This document shows, piece after piece, positions 1 through 4,815 of a stretch of 6,051 nucleotides of DNA. Made by a program: the position numbers and the translations under genes. The notes beneath the pieces were generated by a model, which worked only from the letters and a program-made list of their open reading frames with translations, was not told where the DNA came from and searched no databases. Origin of the DNA: Methanobacteriota archaeon (GTDB lineage Archaea; Hydrothermarchaeota; Hydrothermarchaeia; Hydrothermarchaeales; SZUA-236); the NCBI GenBank assembly GCA_003230355.1, contig QIDD01000155.1:1-6051 (forward strand), given 5' to 3'. Numbering within the stretch: the first letter of the stretch is position 1; every line of letters begins with the position of its first letter.

Positions 1-339
1 TCGTTTAAGGCTGTTTTTGGAAACAACGACGGCGAGCGAAGAGGGCTATCTAAAAGTGTTCAAGGTTTTGGCGGTGAAATCGATGATCTCATTGAGTTCG
101 AGGCGGGTGGAAGGCAGGTTGCAGTTTACCACGGAACCCTGGCGAGTGTTGAAAAATCGCTTGTTGAGTCCGGCAGATACCGTGTTGTTGTCTGCGGTCA
201 CAGCCACAGTCCAGAGGTAAAAAGAGTGGGTGAAACTCTCTTTATCAATCCAGGTGAGGCGTGCGGATACTTGACAGGAAAAAAGACGCTTGTCCTATTG
301 GACACCGCGAGCCTGGATCCCGTGGTTGTGGAGTTCTAG
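1..339 (+). CDS. YfcE/MJ0936-type metallophosphoesterase, 3' partial
   Basis: Reading from base 1 in frame 1 gives 112 residues and a TAG stop; the start lies off the left edge. The fragment has the C-terminal signatures of small archaeal calcineurin-like phosphodiesterases of the YfcE/MJ0936 family: GNND at residues 7-10 (metal ligands), YHGT at 43-46 (usually a THGH-like motif), GHSHSP at 66-71 (the GHTH-type metal-binding motif) and NPGEACG at 83-89 (usually NPGS). These are in the usual order and spacing for the second half of a protein of about 160-180 residues. Family members are soluble two-metal enzymes that hydrolyse phosphodiester bonds; the physiological substrate is usually unknown. 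The first metal motif (DxH) must lie to the left of the window. The gene precedes a separately promoted small gene on the same strand. The family assignment is firm; the specific substrate is not. Confidence 0.88.
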   Translation, partial: SFKAVFGNNDGERRGLSKSVQGFGGEIDDLIEFEAGGRQVAVYHGTLASVEKSLVESGRYRVVVCGHSHSPEVKRVGETLFINPGEACGYLTGKKTLVLLDTASLDPVVVEF

Positions 340-367
340 TTCTAAAAGGCCGCCCGGAGGGGAGGGT

Positions 368-382
368 AAATATATATAAAAT
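368..382 (+). promoter_or_regulatory. Archaeal TATA-box promoter for the four-cysteine membrane protein gene
   Basis: An AT-only run (AAATATATATAAAA) follows a purine-rich stretch (GGAGGG) that could serve as the TFB recognition element. Its centre is about 38 nt upstream of the ATG at 414. Transcription starting about 25 nt downstream of the box centre would begin near 400 and leave a leader of only about 10-15 nt. No good Shine-Dalgarno sequence is visible before the ATG, which fits a short-leader transcript. Called from pattern and position only. Confidence 0.6.
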
Positions 383-413
383 AATTGTCATAATTAAATG
401 TGGTAGACTAGAG

Positions 414-713
414 ATGGCAATAACCCAGAGAAGATGCAGGGACTGCGCGTTTTTCGCCCTGGCCTCGGAAGGTCTTGATCAAGATAGGTGCAGGCTTTTT
501 GACCGGCCTCTGTCACGGATTGAGACACTGAATGAGGTGGACTGCAGTAGATATGAGGTTCGAATCGAGGGCCGAGACGTTGAACACTACATACCAGAGC
601 GGTCTGAAAAAAAAGAAGCCTATAGAGAAGAGATAAGAAAATACTCGATCTACATGGTAGTTCTCGTGGTTTTTGGAATTGGCATCTTCTATCTTATAAC
701 GACCGTGGTTTAG
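414..713 (+). CDS. Small four-cysteine protein with a C-terminal membrane anchor (unknown function)
   Basis: This is a 99-residue protein. Four cysteines lie in its N-terminal half: C8 and C11 form a CxxC in RCRDCAFF, with C26 in DRCRLF and C44 in VDCSRY. This is a plausible four-ligand zinc or iron-sulfur site. A charged linker at about 50-77 (EGRDVEHY, ERSEKKEAYREEIRK) is followed by one hydrophobic helix at about 79-98 and almost no tail, as in a tail-anchored protein with a cytoplasmic N-terminus. The frame stays open upstream to an ATG at 261, but that start would overlap the phosphoesterase and place the TATA element inside the gene, so the ATG at 414 is chosen. I do not recognise a named family. 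The regular spacing (x2, x14, x17) and aromatic residues after the cysteines suggest a real domain. It appears to be monocistronic. Confidence 0.7.
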   Translation: MAITQRRCRDCAFFALASEGLDQDRCRLFDRPLSRIETLNEVDCSRYEVRIEGRDVEHYIPERSEKKEAYREEIRKYSIYMVVLVVFGIGIFYLITTVV

Positions 714-762
714 AATTTTTCTTGAAAAACAATGGATTTATTTGACAGACATTTCCATTTTT

Positions 763-814
763 AATAAGCATGGCGTGATAGTGAACCAGTTTATAATTCC
801 ACTCATGGCTTATT
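763..814. repeat. Imperfect inverted repeat upstream of the antiporter operon
   Basis: AATAAGCATG at 763-772 pairs with CATGGCTTATT at 804-814, with one bulged base. Inside this, AGTG at 780-783 can pair with CACT at 800-803. The loop contains a TATA-like stretch (TTTATAATT, about 790-798). It could be an operator dyad, an RNA hairpin in the 3' leader of the upstream gene, or chance in AT-rich DNA. It lies about 110-160 nt upstream of mnhE and within the only sizeable non-coding gap on the plus strand (714-924). Confidence 0.35.
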
Positions 815-833
815 CAGGGATATAGGGGCGCTT

Positions 834-855
834 GATTGCTGCGGCAATCCTTTTT
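834..855 (+). terminator. Possible hairpin/T-run terminator
   Basis: A perfect six-base inverted repeat, GATTGC (834-839) and GCAATC (844-849), is separated by a four-base loop and followed after one C by five T residues (851-855). The geometry resembles a short intrinsic terminator. It could end transcripts from the four-cysteine gene, whose stop is about 120 nt upstream, and so insulate the antiporter operon promoter just downstream. The stem is short and archaeal terminators often need only the T-tract, so this is tentative. Confidence 0.3.
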
Positions 856-885
856 ATCACAAGCACAGATCCAAACTGGAGAAGC

Positions 886-898
886 AATAAAATATATA
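886..898 (+). promoter_or_regulatory. TATA-box promoter of the mnh antiporter operon
   Basis: AATAAAATATATA lies 27-39 nt upstream of the mnhE ATG (925). The expected start site, about 25 nt downstream of its centre, falls near 917-920, giving a very short leader. A purine-rich stretch, GGGGAAGG at about 909-916, lies just before the ATG and may act as a ribosome-binding site if transcription begins slightly earlier. No other credible promoter is visible inside the following operon, where all genes overlap. Confidence 0.55.
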
Positions 899-924
899 CC
901 TGTGATTAGGGGAAGGATGACTAT

Positions 925-1431
925 ATGGAAGGATTGCGTCCCTTTGAAGATAAGCTCAGTTTTTTATCCACCTTTATTGTGCTTTTTTTATTCTGGCTAC
1001 TTGTATCATCCGAGGTTAATCTCCAGAGTATTGCCGCAGGGCTGGCTGTAACATTTTTTGTAAGCTACCTCTCATATGATCTCATGGCTAAGGATCATCT
1101 GCGGCTGCCAAAACCCAGGGCTATTGCACCTATGCTCCTATTCTTTATTACCCTTGTTTTTGAGATTGTTAAGGCAAATATCAGCATGGCCAGAATTGTG
1201 CTTGATCCAAAACTTCCAATCGAACCCTCGATCGTCAAATTCAAAACCAGGTTGAAAAGTGACACTGCAAAGGTGACGCTGGCAAACTCGATAACCCTTA
1301 CGCCGGGAACGATTACAATGGATATAATCGGTGACACCTTTTATGTTCACGCCCTCACTCGTGAGGCTGCAGAGGATGTTATGAACTGGCCGATTGAAGA
1401 CCTGCTTATAGAGGTGGAAGATGCTTCCTGA
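925..1431 (+). CDS. mnhE: Na+/H+ antiporter subunit MnhE/MrpE (MbhA-like)
   Basis: This 168-residue protein is subunit E of a multisubunit Mrp/Mnh-type cation/proton antiporter, a small membrane subunit that stabilises the complex rather than conducting ions itself. It has hydrophobic helices at about 12-28, 34-52 and 66-86. A soluble C-terminal domain carries the family hallmark NSITLTPGT (121-129) followed by GDTFYVHAL (136-144). Length and domain order are typical. It is the first gene of the operon, behind a TATA element at 886-898, and its 3' end overlaps mnhF by 11 nt. The ATG at 925 is preferred because it follows the promoter directly and gives the normal N-terminus; an ATG at 917 is out of frame. 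Confidence 0.93.
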   Translation: MEGLRPFEDKLSFLSTFIVLFLFWLLVSSEVNLQSIAAGLAVTFFVSYLSYDLMAKDHLRLPKPRAIAPMLLFFITLVFEIVKANISMARIVLDPKLPIEPSIVKFKTRLKSDTAKVTLANSITLTPGTITMDIIGDTFYVHALTREAAEDVMNWPIEDLLIEVEDAS

Positions 1432-1690
1432 AACATTGTTCATCGCTGTGGGAATATTCCTGGCAATCACAAGCTTTCTCTGCCTTTATCGGGCCGTAAA
1501 AGGGCCGTCTGCACCTGACCGATTGGTTGCAGTAAACGTAGTCGGCACAAAGACGCTTGTAATACTCGTGCTCTTCGCATTCATCTACGGCCGCCCACTC
1601 TATATCGACGTGGCAATCGTCTACGCCCTTATAAATTTCATCCTCACACTCACAATTTCCAGCTATCTTGAGAAGGGAGTTGTGGCCTGA
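1421..1690 (+). CDS. mnhF: Na+/H+ antiporter subunit MnhF/MrpF (MbhB-like)
   Basis: This 89-residue protein has three membrane helices, at about 4-24, 38-56 and 61-82. The family signature GPSAPDRLVAVN lies in the first loop (28-39), and YIDVAIVYALINF (61-73) opens the last helix and contains the conserved Asp63. Length is normal for MrpF, a small structural subunit of the antiporter complex. The start is fixed by a strong ribosome-binding site, GAGGTG (1411-1416), inside the end of mnhE, which it overlaps by 11 nt. The stop shares one base with the mnhG start (TGATG), so translation of the two is probably coupled. Confidence 0.93.
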   Translation: MLPETLFIAVGIFLAITSFLCLYRAVKGPSAPDRLVAVNVVGTKTLVILVLFAFIYGRPLYIDVAIVYALINFILTLTISSYLEKGVVA

Positions 1691-2022
1691 TGAACCTAAT
1701 AGATATTGCCACACTTGCCCTGCTCGGTAACGGCCTGTTCTTCTTCTTTGTGGGAACTATCGGTCTTCTCAGACTTCCTGATGTTTTCACCCGCATGCAA
1801 GCAACCACGAAGTGTGATACTCTTGGCGCAGTATCGGTTCTCGCAGGTCTCACCATATATTCAAGCGATTTTTTCACAGCAAGCAAGATGGTTCTGATAA
1901 TCATCTTCGCGGTGATCGCAAACTCCACAGCGGCGCATGCCATATCAAAGGCCGCCTACATCTCAGGCGAACAACTCTATGAGGGAACTGTTATCGATGA
2001 ATACGGGAGGGACCGTAGTTGA
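1690..2022 (+). CDS. mnhG: Na+/H+ antiporter subunit MnhG/MrpG (MbhC-like)
   Basis: This 110-residue protein has three predicted membrane helices, at about 8-27, 45-58 and 64-86. The MrpG hallmark GLLRLPDVFTRMQATTK begins at residue 25 and is followed by CDTLG, where the bulk of the family has ADTLG. The tail of about 20 residues (GEQLYEGTVIDEYGRDRS) is hydrophilic and probably cytoplasmic. It is a small subunit of the antiporter complex with no known catalytic residues. The ATG overlaps the mnhF stop by one base, with GGGAG (1675-1679) as a weak, somewhat distant ribosome-binding site. Its own stop overlaps the next gene by four bases. Confidence 0.93.
   Translation: MNLIDIATLALLGNGLFFFFVGTIGLLRLPDVFTRMQATTKCDTLGAVSVLAGLTIYSSDFFTASKMVLIIIFAVIANSTAAHAISKAAYISGEQLYEGTVIDEYGRDRS
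2005..2010 (+). promoter_or_regulatory. Ribosome-binding site that decides a TTG start
   Basis: GGGAGG lies eight bases before the TTG at 2019, inside the end of mnhG. No ATG or GTG is available at the right place, so this site supports the unusual TTG start of the MbhD-like gene, which forms a TTGA overlap with the mnhG stop. Confidence 0.6.
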
Positions 2023-2261
2023 TCTGGATACTTGACCTGCTCCTGCTTCTATACCTGGTTGTATGCGCGGTGGGGGTGATGCGAACAGACGACCTGCTAT
2101 CAGCAGTCATACTCTTTTCATCTTACAGCATGGTTATGGCCATTGTCTGGCAGCAGCTCAACGCCCCGGATATCGCTATTACAGAAGCTGCCGTGGGCGC
2201 AGGCATCACATCAATGCTTTTTGTGGCAGCAATTAGCAGGACTTCGAGGTGGGAGCGTTGA
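2019..2261 (+). CDS. MbhD-like antiporter subunit (separate piece of the MrpA C-terminal region)
   Basis: This 80-residue protein has three membrane helices, at about 4-20, 27-45 and 52-72. It carries the MbhD-domain signature: DDLLSAVI at 24-31, then NAPDIAITEAAVGAG at 48-62, with the conserved Glu56. In bacteria this segment is part of the large MrpA subunit; in archaeal Mbh/Mbx hydrogenases and many archaeal antiporters it is a separate small protein, as here. The conserved acidic residue is thought to belong to the ion pathway of the complex (family knowledge). The start is TTG, overlapping the mnhG stop as TTGA and supported by GGGAGG at 2005-2010. The position directly after mnhG matches the mbhC-mbhD order. 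Confidence 0.88.
   Translation: MIWILDLLLLLYLVVCAVGVMRTDDLLSAVILFSSYSMVMAIVWQQLNAPDIAITEAAVGAGITSMLFVAAISRTSRWER
2246..2251 (+). promoter_or_regulatory. Ribosome-binding site that decides the MbhE-like start
   Basis: GAGGTG matches the core of the anti-Shine-Dalgarno complement and lies six bases before a TTG at 2258. That TTG overlaps the preceding stop as TTGA, repeating the arrangement of the gene before. The alternative GTG at 2249 would lie within this motif and would rely on a weaker AGGA at 2238-2241. Confidence 0.5.
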
Positions 2262-2542
2262 GCCGAAGACCGCTTTTCGCGCTTGTCATCCTTTCTATGG
2301 TGGGCTATCTTCTGGCAGGACTTGTGGTTGAGATGCCTGAGTTCGGAAGCAGTGACGCGCCAGCCTATAAAAACACGGTTCCCAGGTATCTTTCCGAGGG
2401 GGTTTCAGATACTGGGGCGACAAACATTGTAACAAGCATACTATTCGACTATCGGGCCTACGACACGCTGGGTGAGGCCACTGTTCTCTTTGCAGCAGTT
2501 CTGGCGATTCTCAGTCTCATGGGGGGTGGAGACGATCCCTGA
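2258..2542 (+). CDS. MbhE-like antiporter subunit (separate distal piece of the MrpA C-terminal region)
   Basis: From the TTG at 2258 the protein has 94 residues (97 if the GTG at 2249 is used). A membrane helix at about 5-24 is followed by an extracytoplasmic-looking stretch and a helix at about 73-89. The signature NIVTSILFDYRAYDTLGE at about 56-73 is characteristic of the MbhE/MrpA C-terminal domain (usual form N-V-TAILLDFRGFDTLGE). It works as part of the same membrane complex as the MbhD-like protein, which it overlaps by four bases. The start choice rests on GAGGTG at 2246-2251. The 3' end overlaps mnhB by 17 nt. As with the previous gene, the split from a full-length MrpA is normal for archaeal Mbh-type operons. 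Confidence 0.87.
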   Translation: MSRRPLFALVILSMVGYLLAGLVVEMPEFGSSDAPAYKNTVPRYLSEGVSDTGATNIVTSILFDYRAYDTLGEATVLFAAVLAILSLMGGGDDP

Positions 2543-2966
2543 AGACCTCATTATAAAGACAACCGCCCGGTTTATGACGCCCTTTATCCAGCTTTTTGGA
2601 GCCTATATAATCCTCCATGGACACATCACACCTGGCGGCGGCTTTCCAGGCGGCGCGCTCATCGGCGCGAGCATGATTCTACTGGCTGTTGTCTTCGGAC
2701 TTTCAGAAGGGAAAAAACGGATTTCACATGATACGTCAATTGTATTGGAGAGTCTTGCAGTATTTTATATTTTCATCGGCTTTGCAGGCATACTCGCAGG
2801 CTCACTCTTTCTCTCAAATCGGGCGGCGGGATTTTCTCTTGGAAACCCTGGAAGCCTTGTTTCAGCAGGTATGATACCCGCATTAAACATTATCATAGGT
2901 CTTAAAGTGGCTAGCACTGGTAAAACACTCTTCTACTCGCTTGCGTCTAGGGAGGTGGAAGAGTGA
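2526..2966 (+). CDS. mnhB: Na+/H+ antiporter subunit MnhB/MrpB (MbhF-like)
   Basis: This 146-residue protein with about four membrane helices is subunit B of the antiporter. The diagnostic motif HGHITPGGGFPGG is at 31-43 (usual form GHNAPGGGFIGG). IIKTTARFMTPF (9-20) precedes the first helix, and NPGSLVSAGMIPALNIIIGLKV (from 107) forms the conserved end. The frame is open to an ATG at 2472, but that start would bury 70 nt in the preceding gene and add a tail foreign to the family. The GTG at 2526 gives the usual short N-terminus and is preferred, although no good ribosome-binding site precedes it; coupling to the overlapping upstream gene may compensate. It overlaps mnhC by four bases (GTGA). 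Confidence 0.9.
   Translation: METIPEDLIIKTTARFMTPFIQLFGAYIILHGHITPGGGFPGGALIGASMILLAVVFGLSEGKKRISHDTSIVLESLAVFYIFIGFAGILAGSLFLSNRAAGFSLGNPGSLVSAGMIPALNIIIGLKVASTGKTLFYSLASREVEE
2951..2958 (+). promoter_or_regulatory. Strong ribosome-binding site for mnhC (GTG start)
   Basis: GGAGGTGG, the best ribosome-binding site in the window, sits four bases before the GTG at 2963 and fixes that start. It lies within the last codons of mnhB. Confidence 0.7.
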
Positions 2967-3331
2967 TAATTGACGCTGCATCTCAATACAATTATATCGT
3001 GGCATCAGTCCTTTTTCTCATCGGCCTCTACACCATGATCACCCGTAAGAATTTGATTAAAAAGATTATGGGCATGAACATCATGGAGACCTCTGTTCTG
3101 CTTTTCTTCATATCTATGGGAAGCGTTGACGGAGGCCAGGCACCCATCATAATCCCAGGCGTCGAGGGCGTGGTTTATGTAAATCCTCTCCCGCAGGCGA
3201 TTGTGCTCACAGCAATCGTTGTGGCTGTAAGCGTAACAGGCTTTGCACTCGCCTTGATAATCAAACTTTACAAGGTCTACGGCACGCTTGACGCAAACCA
3301 GATACGAGAGCTTAGAGAGGGACCACGATGA
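2963..3331 (+). CDS. mnhC: Na+/H+ antiporter subunit MnhC/MrpC (NuoK-like, MbhG-like)
   Basis: This 122-residue protein has three membrane helices (about 10-27, 35-54 and 78-101). It is homologous to NuoK of complex I and contributes to the ion path beside the MnhD subunit. The motif NPLPQAIVLTAIVVAVSVT at 74-92 is typical of MrpC, as is GMNIMETSVLLFF in helix 2. The hydrophilic loop between helices 2 and 3 (GQAPIIIPGVEG) is normal for the family. The start is GTG with a strong GGAGGTGG upstream. The four-base overlaps on both sides (GTGA with mnhB, ATGA with mnhD) indicate tight translational coupling. Confidence 0.94.
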   Translation: MIIDAASQYNYIVASVLFLIGLYTMITRKNLIKKIMGMNIMETSVLLFFISMGSVDGGQAPIIIPGVEGVVYVNPLPQAIVLTAIVVAVSVTGFALALIIKLYKVYGTLDANQIRELREGPR

Positions 3332-3630
3332 ACCTTGCCAACCACATCCCGATACTTATCGTAATTGTCCCGCTTCTCGCCGCTTACTTGACGCCGATTC
3401 TGTGGAGGTGGAAAAAAGGCCTCTGCAAGCCTGTAGCAGTGGGATCGGTTGCAGCATCCTTTTTAATGAGCCTTGTCGCTGCTAAAAGCGTTCTAGAGGC
3501 CGGACCCATTGCGAGGGTGGGAGCCGCCCTGGGGAATAGAGATATTAATCGACTATCTCTCAGCCTACATGATCGTAGTCATCACCGGAATCGGGCTTCT
3601 CATACTAATCTACACAACCAAGTATTCTGA
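3328..3630 (+). CDS. mnhD: MnhD/MrpD N-terminal piece (frame-disrupted gene, 5' part)
   Basis: This is the true 5' end of mnhD. Its ATG overlaps the mnhC stop (ATGA) and has AGAGAGG (3314-3320) as ribosome-binding site. Residues 1-61 look like authentic MrpD: helix 1 at about 7-25 (HIPILIVIVPLLAAYLTPIL), a basic loop, and helix 2 at about 35-55, ending in LEAGPI. After about base 3510 the frame runs into unrelated, polar, His/Arg-rich sequence with a stop at 3628-3630, while the expected continuation (GWEPPWGIEILID) appears one base later in the next frame. As read, translation without recoding gives a 100-residue protein of which only the first 61-64 residues are meaningful. Treat this together with the 3509-4810 entry as one gene of about 490 codons, the normal MrpD length. 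Confidence 0.75.
   Translation: MNLANHIPILIVIVPLLAAYLTPILWRWKKGLCKPVAVGSVAASFLMSLVAAKSVLEAGPIARVGAALGNRDINRLSLSLHDRSHHRNRASHTNLHNQVF
3508..3520 (+). other. Reading-frame change within mnhD (+1 shift)
   Basis: The upstream frame encodes GPIA to about base 3513 and the downstream frame encodes RGWEPPWGIE from about 3512. The switch needs one base skipped, equal to a net one-base insertion or a deletion of two (or five, eight, eleven) bases. The local sequence GCGAGGGTGGGAG has short G-runs where indels or base-calling errors are likely. Homologues usually have several more residues (a YxLGGW-type segment) between the P-I and the W, so a small deletion such as 11 bp would also fit. Confidence 0.7.
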
Positions 3631-4810
3631 GAAGATGATCGAAGAAAAAAACATCGGACTCTTCTACGCCCTGATATTGCTTCTCATAACAGGACTTTCC
3701 GGCATGGTTGTAACAGGCGACTTATTTAACTTGTTCGTATTTTTAGAGGTGGCGTCGCTCGCATCATATGCACTTGTCTCGATAGCAGGAAAAAAAGGCG
3801 ACACTGGCCGCTTTGAAGCAAGCTTTCGCTATCTCTACATGGGCTCAATCGCCTCAACCTTCGTGCTCCTGGGAATTGGGCTGGGATACATGGTTACGGG
3901 CACGCTGAACATGGCTGATTTCGCCCTGAAACTAGAGGCTGCAAACACCCTTTACCCCCGGCTTGTGCTCGCGTCGCTTGGGTTTTTCATCGTAGGATTC
4001 AGTCTTAAATCTGCGCTTTTCCCGCTTCACCTGTGGCTCCCTGACGCATATACCCACGCACCCGCACCTGTAAGCGCTCTGTCATCAGCTCTCACAATCA
4101 AGGTCATGGCCTATGTAATCTACAGGCTTTTCTACTCCATCTACGGAGTAAAACTCCTATCAGCCACAACGATCATGCCCCTCCTTCAGCTTCTCGCGGG
4201 ATTTGCAATAATCATCGGATCGCTCTACGCCATTGCACAGGATGATGTTGTACGCATCCTCGCCTACTCCAGTATCAGCCAGATAGGGTATGTGATTCTG
4301 GGTGCGACACTTCTATCCAATTCCGGGCTTGCAGGCGGGCTTTTGCACATACTCCACCACGCGGTGATGAAGAGCACGATGCTGCTCGCAGTCGGGGCTG
4401 TGATGTACAAGACGGGCAAGCGAAACATCCGCGACTATCAGGGTTTGGGGCGGAAGATGCCCTTTACAATGGCGGCTTTTTCAATCGCAGCCCTGTCTAT
4501 GGTGGGGATTCCGCCGCTCACAGGCTTTGTCTCCAAGTGGTTTCTCTTACTCGGCACGGTGGAGACGAAAAGCTATGCCTTCACATTCGTAATACTTGCA
4601 AGCAGCCTGCTTAACGCGATATATTATCTCAGGCTCATAAACTACATCCACTTCAAAGGGGACGCAAAGGGAGATGTGAAAATAGATGAAGCACCGCTGG
4701 CAATGCTCGTTCCTATTGTGATCCTCGGCCTTGGAGCTATAGTTTTAGGACTGTTTGCAGGAATCCCTTTGAAACTGATTGAAAAGGCGATTATTTCCTT
4801 CGGAATTTAG
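3509..4810 (+). CDS. mnhD: Na+/H+ antiporter subunit MnhD/MrpD, main part (NuoM/NuoL-like ion translocator)
   Basis: This open frame of 433 codons holds all of MrpD except its first two helices. MrpD is the proton-pumping-type antiporter subunit related to NuoL/M/N. Conserved features are present in order (numbering from TTG 3509): WEPPWGIEILID at 4-15; the key helix-5 Glu80 in FNLFVFLEVASLASYAL; Lys167 in FSLKSALFPLH; HLWLPDAYTHAPAPVSALSS from 174; Lys198; QDDVVRILAYSSISQIGY (244-261); HH at 283-284 and Lys288 in HHAVMKSTM; and MVGIPPLTGFVSKW at 331-344 with Lys343. The TTG at 3509 is only the nearest possible start, with a poor ribosome-binding site (AGAGG near 3494-3498); the native start is the ATG at 3328 in another frame. 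The lack of any decay over 430 codons argues for a very recent lesion, a sequencing error, or recoding. This is the last gene of the operon and ends five bases from a convergent gene. Confidence 0.9.
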   Translation: MRGWEPPWGIEILIDYLSAYMIVVITGIGLLILIYTTKYSEKMIEEKNIGLFYALILLLITGLSGMVVTGDLFNLFVFLEVASLASYALVSIAGKKGDTGRFEASFRYLYMGSIASTFVLLGIGLGYMVTGTLNMADFALKLEAANTLYPRLVLASLGFFIVGFSLKSALFPLHLWLPDAYTHAPAPVSALSSALTIKVMAYVIYRLFYSIYGVKLLSATTIMPLLQLLAGFAIIIGSLYAIAQDDVVRILAYSSISQIGYVILGATLLSNSGLAGGLLHILHHAVMKSTMLLAVGAVMYKTGKRNIRDYQGLGRKMPFTMAAFSIAALSMVGIPPLTGFVSKWFLLLGTVETKSYAFTFVILASSLLNAIYYLRLINYIHFKGDAKGDVKIDEAPLAMLVPIVILGLGAIVLGLFAGIPLKLIEKAIISFGI

Positions 4811-4815
4811 TTGAC

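Noticed and set aside
17..220. 67-codon open frame on the plus strand
   Set aside because: It is a shadow of the phosphoesterase, which shows clear motifs in frame 1 over the same bases.
261..413. N-terminal extension of the four-cysteine protein back to an ATG at 261
   Set aside because: It would overlap the phosphoesterase gene by 79 nt, its translation is not domain-like, and it contains the TATA element at 368-382.
836..1051. 71-codon open frame overlapping the mnhE start
   Set aside because: It lacks family features and overlaps mnhE, which has a complete family signature in another frame.
1095..1943. Several minus-strand open frames opposite mnhE, mnhF and mnhG
   Set aside because: They are antisense shadows; the plus-strand frames carry the conserved antiporter motifs and overlap one another like an operon.
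2472..2525. Upstream ATG extension of mnhB
   Set aside because: It adds 18 residues unlike the family and overlaps the MbhE-like gene by 71 nt; the GTG at 2526 gives the usual N-terminus.
3508..3520. Confident claim of programmed ribosomal frameshifting in mnhD
   Set aside because: No clear slippery heptamer, stall codon or downstream RNA structure is evident, and mnhD homologues are normally in one frame; an indel or sequencing error is simpler.
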